From NCBI GenBank assembly GCA_030619425.1, contig JAUXBJ010000159.1:1-5517 (forward strand): a stretch of 5,517 bases of DNA, in the 5' to 3' direction. The stretch is from a bacterium. Its GTDB lineage: Bacteria > Zixibacteria > MSB-5A5 > GN15 > FEB-12. The position numbers and the translations under genes are program-made. The notes under the pieces are model-generated. The model ran no database searches. It was not told the DNA's origin and worked only from the letters and a program-made list of their open reading frames with translations. Shown one piece after another: positions 1 to 5,356 of the stretch. The number at the start of each line of letters is the position of its first letter. Positions within the stretch are counted from its first letter, which is position 1.

Positions 1-406
1 CCCTCCGGCAGCCGCCCCTACTGAGAAAGCTCCTGTCACCCCTCCGGTAGCCGCCCCTACTGAGAAAGCTCCTGTCACCCCTCCGGCAGCCGCCCCTACT
101 GAGAAAGCTCCTGTCACCCCTCCGGCAGCTACCACTACTGAGCAAGCCCCAACCGCTCCTCCGGCAGCCACCCCCGCTGAGACGGCCCCAGCCGCTCCTC
201 CGGCAGCCGCCCCCGCTGAGACGACCCCAGCCGCTGCTCCGGCATCAGAGACGCCCACAGCAACTGAGCCGGCGCCGGAGGTTCCTACGGTCAAACCCGA
301 GCCGGCAAAACCGGCGCCTCCCGCGCAGCCACCCGTTTCTGAACCGGCTGCTACCGAAAGCAAACCGGCAGATGAAGAGGTTTATCGCGAGGAAGAAGAG
401 TTATGA
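1..406 (+). CDS. 3' end of a gene with a Pro/Ala/Glu-rich repetitive C-terminal tail; probably 30S ribosomal protein S6 (partial)
   Basis: The frame beginning at base 2 is open to a TGA at 404-406 and gives about 134 residues, with the start lying upstream of the window. The visible part is entirely low-complexity: six 13-residue repeats of the PPAAAPTEKAPVT type, then a looser Pro/Ala/Glu/Lys stretch, ending in an acidic tip (ADEEVYREEEEL). No folded domain is visible, so identity rests on context. The gene directly upstream of rpsR in the rpsR-DUF2232-rplI arrangement is most often rpsF (S6), and disordered C-terminal extensions on S6 occur in several lineages. The main alternative is single-stranded DNA-binding protein (ssb), which often sits between rpsF and rpsR and also has a disordered tail. 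However, the usual SSB acidic tip ending in Ile-Pro-Phe is absent here. That the frame is coding is well supported by the in-frame repeats and the codon-position pattern; the S6 name is inference only. Confidence 0.6.
   Translation, partial: PPAAAPTEKAPVTPPVAAPTEKAPVTPPAAAPTEKAPVTPPAATTTEQAPTAPPAATPAETAPAAPPAAAPAETTPAAAPASETPTATEPAPEVPTVKPEPAKPAPPAQPPVSEPAATESKPADEEVYREEEEL
2..235 (+). repeat. 39-bp in-frame tandem repeat, six copies (13 codons each)
   Basis: Copies start at 2, 41, 80, 119, 158 and 197. Copies 1 and 3 are identical. Copy 2 differs by one base (GCA to GTA, Ala to Val). Copies 4 to 6 keep the PPAA start and the central Glu but diverge elsewhere. A seventh, decayed unit may begin at 236. 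Base 1 is C, which fits the last base of the ACC codon that ends each unit, so the array may continue upstream. The unit length is a multiple of three, so gain or loss of copies keeps the frame. The near-identity at the 5' side and decay toward the 3' side suggest recent local duplication. Confidence 0.95.
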
Positions 407-477
407 CCGACAGGTCTGTGCATTTCGGCATTGAAGACAGCGGACAGCTGAAGAACACTATCGGTCACTTCCATAGA

Positions 478-482
478 AAGGA
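478..482 (+). promoter_or_regulatory. Ribosome binding site of rpsR
   Basis: AAGGA lies 8 bases before the ATG at 491. This supports that start over the in-frame ATGs at 500 and 506. The rest of the 84-base gap (407-490) shows no convincing promoter, terminator or ribosomal-protein leader hairpin; only short 4-bp stems are visible. Confidence 0.75.
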
Positions 483-490
483 CTGTAGGC

Positions 491-724
491 ATGTTTGACA
501 TGAGAATGAGAAGACGAAAGATATGTCGCTTTTGCGAAAACAAGATCACCTATGTCGATTTCAAGGATGAGCGGTTGCTCCGTCGCTTTGTGAACGAGCG
601 CGGGAAAATAATCCCTCGTCGCATCTCCGGCAACTGTGCACGTCATCAGCGGAAGCTGACCAAGGCAGTCAAGAGAGCACGCATCCTGGCCATAATGGCG
701 TTCGAGAGTGAATCTTATAGGTGA
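491..724 (+). CDS. rpsR: 30S ribosomal protein S18, cysteine-containing (zinc-type) form
   Basis: This 77-residue protein has the usual S18 length. S18 binds 16S rRNA in the platform of the small subunit as a partner of S6. Recognisable features are the basic N-terminus (RMRRRKICRFC), the central GKIIPRRISG segment at residues 38-47, and the QRKLTKAVKRAR helix at 53-64, all close to the family consensus. Cys12 and Cys15 (CRFC) together with Cys49 and His52 (CARH) form a plausible four-ligand metal site. This is the so-called C+ version of S18; the E. coli protein has lost these ligands. The ATG at 491 is favoured by an AAGGA 8 bases upstream. The 3' end overlaps the next gene by 17 bases, so the two are probably translationally coupled. 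Identification is secure. Confidence 0.98.
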   Translation: MFDMRMRRRKICRFCENKITYVDFKDERLLRRFVNERGKIIPRRISGNCARHQRKLTKAVKRARILAIMAFESESYR

Positions 725-1778
725 AAAACCCATCTCGACGGCCGCGGTCGAGCAGTTGACCTCCGGCCGCCGTTTGAGTTGCTACTTCACGGCGATGGCA
801 TTCCCCGTCTTCGTAGTGTTGACCTATGGCCCAGTTCTTGGTCAGTTGACACCTTTGGTGGGACTGTTGATATCGACTATCTTGTATTTCGCCGCCATCT
901 ACTTCTTTTACGGAATCGCCGAGTTGGCCTTTGAGCGCCACACCTACCTGCTGTGGAGCAGTGCGGTGGCGGCATTCGTGCTTGGTTTTCTGGCCGCCGG
1001 TCTGACCGACATCTGGTCGGTGCTGACCGGCTGCAGTATGTTTCTTTTCGGCGGCGTGATCGTGGGGCGGATGTGCAGAGACGGCCATTCCCCCGGTCGC
1101 ACCTACCTGATCGGTGCGGCGGTCGTGGCGTTGTTTTTCACCGCTCAACTCTTCAGCTACTGGGCTCCCATGATGGACCAAACCAGTCAGGAAGTCCCCC
1201 GGGTATTGGCCGAGATGGAACCGATTTACCGCTCCCTCGGATTCACTGAGGAGACCACCCAGGACGTTCTGACCCAGGCTGGGAAACTGTTCGCATTGCT
1301 GGTGAGACTTATTCCGGCCTTCACGGTACTTGGCGCTCTGGTGGAATTCGGTCTGGGTTTCCTGGTCTTCGCCTACGTGGTCAATCGACGTCATCCCTGG
1401 CGGGGGTTCTGGGCGCCGTTCAGTCGGTGGCGGGTGCCGTTTGCTTTTACGCCGGTGGTAGCTGTCACCATTCTGGCTCGTCTGCTGGGCAATGATACCG
1501 CCCAGTTGGTCGCAGACAATATACTGGCTGTTCTGGCACTCTACTATTGTATTGCCGGGCTGGCGCTGATCGAGTATTATATGAACAAGCTGAGTTTGCC
1601 GCCGCTATTGAGGTTCAGTTTCTATATGCTGCTGTTTTTGACGCAGTTCGTGAGCCTCTTGGCGGCGACGGCCGCGTTCGGAACCATGATTCTCCTGGGA
1701 TTCGTCGATAGTTTCACCGACTGGCGCAAGGAGCCGTCGACAACTGAGGCGGCCCAGGCAAGAAAACGTTTGCAATAG
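708..1778 (+). CDS. DUF2232 (YybS-like) polytopic inner-membrane protein
   Basis: The protein is 356 residues, mostly hydrophobic, with roughly eight predicted membrane segments (about 30-46, 50-70, 82-99, 103-121, 133-152, 195-226 as a long or double span, 245-262, 268-333 as two or three spans). A hydrophilic loop at about 155-190 interrupts the middle. Family-like features lie in the C-terminal half: FSRWRVPFAF (238-247), an Asn at 271, GLALIEYYM (284-292), and GFVDSFTDWRK (331-341) just before a short charged tail. DUF2232 genes are commonly found between rpsR and rplI, which matches this position. The biochemical role is not established; some annotations compare the fold to transporter S-components. 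The GTG start at 708 has no clear Shine-Dalgarno and lies inside rpsR, implying coupled translation. Alternatives are TTG 756 or ATG 795, but the latter would start at the edge of the first membrane span. The frame is certain; the exact start is not. Confidence 0.88.
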   Translation: MNLIGEKPISTAAVEQLTSGRRLSCYFTAMAFPVFVVLTYGPVLGQLTPLVGLLISTILYFAAIYFFYGIAELAFERHTYLLWSSAVAAFVLGFLAAGLTDIWSVLTGCSMFLFGGVIVGRMCRDGHSPGRTYLIGAAVVALFFTAQLFSYWAPMMDQTSQEVPRVLAEMEPIYRSLGFTEETTQDVLTQAGKLFALLVRLIPAFTVLGALVEFGLGFLVFAYVVNRRHPWRGFWAPFSRWRVPFAFTPVVAVTILARLLGNDTAQLVADNILAVLALYYCIAGLALIEYYMNKLSLPPLLRFSFYMLLFLTQFVSLLAATAAFGTMILLGFVDSFTDWRKEPSTTEAAQARKRLQ

Positions 1779-1785
1779 CTATTGG

Positions 1786-1790
1786 AAGGA
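1786..1790 (+). promoter_or_regulatory. Ribosome binding site that sets the rplI start
   Basis: AAGGA lies 6 bases before the ATG at 1797. The same frame can be extended to a TTG at 1782, but that codon overlaps the ribosome binding site region and would add five residues not found in L9 proteins. The ATG is therefore the start. Confidence 0.85.
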
Positions 1791-1796
1791 TATACG

Positions 1797-2246
1797 ATGA
1801 AAGTGATACTGAGAGAGGACGTTCCTGATATCGGGACGGCCGGTCAGACCGTGGAGGTCAAGGACGGCTACGGCCGAAACTTCCTGATCCCCCGCAACCT
1901 GGCCATACCGGCCACCAAGGGTAACCTCAATGCTATCGATGAGGTCACCAAACAGAAAGATCTGCGGGAACGCAAGTCTCGTCGCGAGGCCGAGGTTATC
2001 AAGGACAAGATCGAAAAACTGTCCCTGTCGGCCGAAGTACTGGTGGGCGAGGAGGACAAGGTATTTGGATCCGTTACGGTCCACGATATCGCTGAACTCA
2101 TGGAGAAAGAGGGCGTGACCGTGCCCAAGCAAGCGGTTCAGCTTGAAAGCCCGATCAAGGTGCTGGGAGTTTATACAATCCCGGTCAAGATCGAGAAGGA
2201 TGTCATCGCCGAGTTGAAACTCTGGGTAGTAAAGAAGTCGCAGTAG
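1797..2246 (+). CDS. rplI: 50S ribosomal protein L9
   Basis: At 149 residues this equals the E. coli L9 length. The N-terminal rRNA-binding domain (1 to about 40) carries the L9 signature: MKVILREDV, Gly13 and Gly16, then VEVKDGYGRNFLIPR (19-33). A long charged connecting helix follows at about 41-75, rich in Lys, Arg and Glu. The C-terminal domain holds the conserved FGSVT motif at 90-94. L9 binds 23S rRNA near the base of the L1 stalk and extends away from the ribosome, helping to maintain reading frame. The last Gly of the classical signature is Asn34 here, a small deviation. The TAG stop shares its G with the GTG start of the next gene. Identification is secure. Confidence 0.98.
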   Translation: MKVILREDVPDIGTAGQTVEVKDGYGRNFLIPRNLAIPATKGNLNAIDEVTKQKDLRERKSRREAEVIKDKIEKLSLSAEVLVGEEDKVFGSVTVHDIAELMEKEGVTVPKQAVQLESPIKVLGVYTIPVKIEKDVIAELKLWVVKKSQ

Positions 2247-2743
2247 TGGAAATGCTGGAAGCTACAGTCGAAGGTCTGGCTCTGGATGTAACCACTAACT
2301 CACCCGTGGTCATTCTCGCTCCGATCGGGCTTGATAAGGTGCTTCCGATCTGGATCGGTCATGCCGAGGCCTGGGGTATAGCTATGGAACTCTCCGGGGT
2401 GACTTCGAAGCGACCGATGACCTACGATCTGCTTAAAACGGTGATCGGCGCCCTCGAGGCCGAAGTAGAACGGGTTGAGGTCACCGAATTGAAGGACCAG
2501 ACTTTCTATGCTCGCATTCACATAAAGTGTGACGGTCGCTCATTCGAGATTGACGCGCGGCCATCCGATTCGATAGCTCTGGCCCTTAAGACTAAGGCGA
2601 AGATCTTTGTCAATGAGGAGTTGTTCCATATCAGAGAAGAGGACCAGTCATCGGAAACACCGCCGATGCCTACCGATCCGGAATCGCTGCGGGAACGTCT
2701 GAAACGGATCAACCCGGAAGACTTCGGAAAGTATCAGCTTTGA
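2246..2743 (+). CDS. Bifunctional nuclease family protein (DUF151/BFN domain)
   Basis: The 165-residue protein is almost entirely one BFN (DUF151) domain. Diagnostic blocks are PIWIGHAEA (34-42), RPMTYDLL (56-63), the TFYARIHI strand (86-93), and DARPSDSIALAL (103-114), the most conserved signature of the family. A linker then leads to a C-terminal helix ending in NPEDFGKY (156-163), also typical. Members have been reported to show combined DNase and RNase activity, notably in plants, and a Thermotoga member has a solved structure. The physiological role in bacteria is unclear. The protein has no signal sequence and is predicted cytoplasmic. The GTG start overlaps the rplI stop by one base; an in-frame ATG at 2252 is an equally possible start, as neither has a strong Shine-Dalgarno. 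The stop overlaps the next ATG by one base, so the gene is coupled on both sides. Confidence 0.93.
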   Translation: MEMLEATVEGLALDVTTNSPVVILAPIGLDKVLPIWIGHAEAWGIAMELSGVTSKRPMTYDLLKTVIGALEAEVERVEVTELKDQTFYARIHIKCDGRSFEIDARPSDSIALALKTKAKIFVNEELFHIREEDQSSETPPMPTDPESLRERLKRINPEDFGKYQL

Positions 2744-4542
2744 TGCGTCCTAACCTGTTTTCGGCCTTCATCGGTTTGGTGCTTGCGATCACTGTCGTGA
2801 CCGTCACGCATGCCGGTGGTATCGATGACCTGAGCGAAGTGGTAGCTGACTACTCCGAGGGGAGACGGCTGATGCGCGGGGGTGACTACTTCGGCGCCTC
2901 GAGAATCTTCAGCCAACTTGAGGGGCGGTACGCAGACAGCAAGAACCTCGATCTCTTCATCTTCCATCGCTCCAAGTGTGACTACTACCTGGGCGAGTTC
3001 TCACAGGCGGTAGCAGGTTTCAGTTACTTCCTTAGCCGCTATAGCGCATCTCCCGAAGCGCCGTACGCGCACTTGTTCCTGGCCAACTGCCACTACCGAC
3101 GAGAAAATGTAACCGAAGCCGTAAAGAGTTACCTTGAGGCCTACCGACTTTCGAACGATGGACGGCTGGACGAGATCGTTCAGGCCTCGCTTGAAGCCGC
3201 CTTCAGCACCGCATCTTCAGTGGCGCTTGCTCCGGAGTTGCTTGAGAACCTGCCGGCGAACAAACGGTGCCCGTTGGTTAGAATCGTAGCGCCGCTGCTG
3301 GTTCAGTCAGGTGATGCCACCGCCGCCGAACAGTTACTCGCTTCATGCGGAGAGCGTCTGGATCGATCTCGGTTTGAACAGGATCGAGGGCGGCGCAAAG
3401 ATGGTCCCATCTCGATTGCCATGATGCTCCCGTTCAGTGGTGAAATGGCCGGCTACGGTCAGGAGATTTACAACGGCGCTGTTATTGCCGCTGAGCAGTT
3501 CCGAACTGAAACCGGGCAGAACCTGGAGCTTGAGCCATACGACACTCGCGGTGACCCGATTGATGCCGCTCGCGTAGCCACCGAACTGGCCCGAGACCCT
3601 TCCGTGCTGGCGGCGATCGGGCCGTTAACCAGCGACGCGGCCGCGGTAACCTCGGCCACGCTGGCTTGCCGCTCGCTGCCGCTGATGGTGCCGGCGGCCA
3701 CGCAGGCCGGATTGACTCGACTCTCCGACAACAGCTTTCAACTATCGCCCAACATTGAACTGCAGGGACTCATGATGGCCCGATACGCCGTTGACAGCCT
3801 CAACGCCGATTCGGCTGTGATTGTAACTTCGACGTCCGCTGACCACCTTCGTATGTCGCGGGCCTTTGCCGAGCAGTTCGAGAAGCTCGGCGGCACCGTA
3901 GCCGCAGTGGAATACTATCGTTCGCGCGATAAGGATTTCGGACCGTACCTTCGCGATGTCAAGGCGATGCTGTGGGGTTTGCATCCCGACTCGATATACT
4001 TCGTCAACGAGTACGGTGACACGCTCGATCCCGACGGCATCCCGGTCTCGGTCGACTGTTTGTACCTGCCCGGTTCTCCACAGCAGTTGCGACTGCTCCT
4101 GCCTCAGATCAGGTTCTACAAACTCGAAGGTGCCTACCTCGGCAGCGATGCCTGGGCTGATGAGGCCGTGACGAAGCTGGGCGATCATGTTACTCGCAAT
4201 GCTGTTTTTCCTTCGCCGTTTCTGTCCGCAACGAATTCCGAAGAATACATGCGGTTTGCGGCCGCCTATGATACTCGCTTTGGCAAACGACCACCTCGGC
4301 TGGCCGCGCTGGGTTACGATGCGCTCCGATTGACCAGCCTGGCCGCCCTTGAGGCCGACGGTGATCGCGAAAAACTCACCGGACAGTTGTCGCGTACCGT
4401 TGATTACATAGGCGCTTCCGGGGAGATCAACTTGTCGGCCAATCGCGAGAACACTCGCATGCCGTTGTATCGAATCGCTGACGGCGAAGCTCTGCCTATT
4501 GGGCGTAGTAGTAGTATGGCCGAGGAAGAACAGACGGAGTAA
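2743..4542 (+). CDS. Exported TPR plus type I periplasmic-binding-protein fusion (ABC substrate-binding / LpoA-like)
   Basis: This 599-residue protein starts with a Sec signal peptide (hydrophobic core about 8-21, likely cleavage after Thr-His-Ala24). No lipobox cysteine is present, so a soluble periplasmic form is expected. Residues 36-137 hold about three TPR-like helical repeats (GGDYFGASRIF, LGEFSQAVAGF, NVTEAVKSY), followed by more helical sequence to about 205. A type I periplasmic-binding (Leu/Ile/Val-binding-like) domain runs from 223 to about 590, beginning ISIAMMLPFSG and with IGPLTSDAA at 292-300. The C-terminus is short and acidic. The TPR-then-PBP-I order resembles LpoA, the outer-membrane activator of PBP1A in gammaproteobacteria, but the lipid anchor is missing and homology over the N-terminal half cannot be judged by eye. 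No ABC permease or ATPase gene lies next to it, so it may be an orphan sensor or scaffold rather than a transport component. ATG 2743 overlaps the previous TGA by one base; the adjacent TTG at 2740 is a less likely start. Ligand and role are unknown. Confidence 0.88.
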   Translation: MRPNLFSAFIGLVLAITVVTVTHAGGIDDLSEVVADYSEGRRLMRGGDYFGASRIFSQLEGRYADSKNLDLFIFHRSKCDYYLGEFSQAVAGFSYFLSRYSASPEAPYAHLFLANCHYRRENVTEAVKSYLEAYRLSNDGRLDEIVQASLEAAFSTASSVALAPELLENLPANKRCPLVRIVAPLLVQSGDATAAEQLLASCGERLDRSRFEQDRGRRKDGPISIAMMLPFSGEMAGYGQEIYNGAVIAAEQFRTETGQNLELEPYDTRGDPIDAARVATELARDPSVLAAIGPLTSDAAAVTSATLACRSLPLMVPAATQAGLTRLSDNSFQLSPNIELQGLMMARYAVDSLNADSAVIVTSTSADHLRMSRAFAEQFEKLGGTVAAVEYYRSRDKDFGPYLRDVKAMLWGLHPDSIYFVNEYGDTLDPDGIPVSVDCLYLPGSPQQLRLLLPQIRFYKLEGAYLGSDAWADEAVTKLGDHVTRNAVFPSPFLSATNSEEYMRFAAAYDTRFGKRPPRLAALGYDALRLTSLAALEADGDREKLTGQLSRTVDYIGASGEINLSANRENTRMPLYRIADGEALPIGRSSSMAEEEQTE

Positions 4543-4589
4543 GGGCGGTCCTGCATGGCCTCCTGCCGAAAAGAACAAGTGGCTAACCT

Positions 4590-4601
4590 CAATGATCATT
4601 G
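4590..4601 (+). repeat. 12-bp perfect palindrome in the intergenic gap
   Basis: CAATGATCATTG reads the same on both strands. It sits in the 81-base gap (4543-4623), 8 bases upstream of the Shine-Dalgarno of the 68-aa gene. It could be an operator or a small hairpin that affects translation, but it has almost no loop, there is no T-run, and it does not look like a terminator. A 12-bp palindrome is expected about once by chance in a window of this size, so function is speculative. Confidence 0.35.
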
Positions 4602-4609
4602 GAAATGAC

Positions 4610-4616
4610 AGGAGGG
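4610..4616 (+). promoter_or_regulatory. Strong ribosome binding site of the 68-aa gene
   Basis: AGGAGGG is the best Shine-Dalgarno match seen in the window, with its AGGAGG core 8 bases before the ATG at 4624. It suggests independent and efficient initiation at this gene, unlike the overlapping starts of its upstream neighbours. Confidence 0.85.
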
Positions 4617-4623
4617 TCTGACA

Positions 4624-4830
4624 ATGGACGAAAAGAAATTCGCTCTTAAGATGGTGATCGATGGCAAAGAGAGAGAAATCTCCTATGAAGAACTCGCCCT
4701 CTCCAACAACCTGGCCCAGGAGGCGTTGGTGCGTCTCTTGATCCAGAAAAAGCTGTTCGAACCAAAAGAGTTGATGGAGATGATGGAGACGGTCAAGAAA
4801 GAGCGCTACCGCCCGGCCGATCAGAAGTAA
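4624..4830 (+). CDS. Small conserved-looking protein of unknown function (68 aa)
   Basis: I do not recognise this family. The 68 residues are highly charged and have no signal peptide or membrane segment, so a cytoplasmic protein is expected. Residues 5-20 (KFALKMVIDGKEREIS) look like a beta hairpin turning at Asp13-Gly14. Residues 21-60 look like two or three amphipathic helices, with a LVRLLIQKKLFEPKELMEM pattern (35-53) resembling the helix-turn-helix-like pairs found in many small regulatory or subunit proteins. That pattern is too common to assign a function. It is supported as a real gene by a strong AGGAGGG ribosome binding site, coding-like composition and a one-base gap to the next start. 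It opens the second gene group in the window and is probably co-transcribed with the two genes after it. Confidence 0.8.
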   Translation: MDEKKFALKMVIDGKEREISYEELALSNNLAQEALVRLLIQKKLFEPKELMEMMETVKKERYRPADQK

Positions 4831-4831
4831 C

Positions 4832-5356
4832 ATGTCCGACTACCAGCCCGACCACAATAGCTCTGCCACTTCCACCGGTGGTACCGATACCGGCGCGACT
4901 CCGTCCGGCGATCCGGGAGCATCGCTAAGTTGGCGTTGCCACCCGGTCAAGCGACGACCGCTTGTTTCGGTTGCAGTTTCCGTTTTCGTTATCGTGGTCG
5001 CGGTGGCCGTTTTCTACACCACCGATTCCAGAGCCTTTGCCGTGCTCGCGCTGGTCGTCTTGCTGTTGTCGCTGGCCAAATTCTATTTCCCTACCCGCTT
5101 CCAATTGACCGACGAAACGGTGACTATCAAAACCACCACACAGACACTGGTCAAACCATGGTCGCAGTATCGCAGCTATTACCCCGACAAGAACGGCGTC
5201 CTGCTCTCACCTTTCCCGGAACCATCGCGACTGGAGAATTTTCGCGGGCTTTACCTGATGTTCGCGGACAATCGTGATGAAGTGATCGCATTCGTCGAAA
5301 CTCACGTTGGCCGCAAAGCCGAAGCGCCAGGGACCGAATCGGAGGCGCAGGCGTGA
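4832..5356 (+). CDS. Uncharacterised membrane protein: two TM helices and a soluble C-terminal domain (possibly PH-like)
   Basis: The 174-residue protein has a disordered Ser/Thr/Gly/Asp-rich N-terminus (1-32), a LSWRCHPVKRRP segment (32-43), and two closely spaced membrane helices at about 43-62 and 68-86. These are followed by a soluble region (88-158) with alternating beta-like segments (RFQLTDETVTIKT, LVKPWSQYRSYY, LENFRGLYLMF) and a final helix (NRDEVIAFVETHV). The order of a TM hairpin, then a strand of the type F-x-L-T-D-E-x-V, then a W-S-x-Y/F segment resembles bacterial PH-like (YdbS/DUF304-type) membrane proteins. This is a pattern resemblance, not a firm family assignment. Positive charges at 39-42 and after the second helix suggest that both termini are cytoplasmic. 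The ATG at 4832 begins one base after the preceding TAA and lacks a strong Shine-Dalgarno, suggesting coupling. The 3' end overlaps the next gene by four bases (GTGA). Confidence 0.82.
   Translation: MSDYQPDHNSSATSTGGTDTGATPSGDPGASLSWRCHPVKRRPLVSVAVSVFVIVVAVAVFYTTDSRAFAVLALVVLLLSLAKFYFPTRFQLTDETVTIKTTTQTLVKPWSQYRSYYPDKNGVLLSPFPEPSRLENFRGLYLMFADNRDEVIAFVETHVGRKAEAPGTESEAQA
5341..5345 (+). promoter_or_regulatory. Ribosome binding site supporting the GTG 5353 start
   Basis: GGAGG inside the end of the preceding gene lies 7 bases before GTG 5353. The competing ATG at 5374 has an AAAGG only 4 bases upstream, which is a poorer arrangement. Confidence 0.65.

Noticed and set aside
1..235. CRISPR array or mobile-element repeat
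   Set aside because: The repeats are directly adjacent without unique spacers, keep a reading frame, and encode a Pro/Ala-rich protein tail. They are a coding minisatellite.
407..490. Possible S6:S18-binding leader RNA or internal promoter before rpsR
   Set aside because: Only 4-bp stems are present (for example CAGC/GCTG around 439-450) with no clear CCG-type loop. The best -35/-10 pair (TTGAAG 431, CACTAT 456) has poor matches and a 19-base spacer. The known leader is normally upstream of rpsF.
669..1394. A 241-codon minus-strand open frame opposite rpsR and the DUF2232 gene
   Set aside because: The translation is a Gln/His/Gly-rich jumble lying over a membrane protein with clear family motifs. 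It is a shadow of the + strand codon pattern.
1782..1796. TTG 1782 as the start of L9
   Set aside because: It overlaps the Shine-Dalgarno of the ATG at 1797 and would add residues not found at the well-conserved MKVIL start of L9.
4543..4570. Possible terminator after the TPR/PBP gene
   Set aside because: The GGCGGT and TCCTGCC ends pair over only about three bases before mismatches, and no T-run follows.
3742..4833. A 363-codon open frame on the minus strand opposite the end of the TPR/PBP gene and the 68-aa gene
   Set aside because: It is antisense to two well-supported genes, has no ribosome binding site that stands out, and its translation has no recognisable domain. Long antisense frames are common in GC-rich coding DNA.
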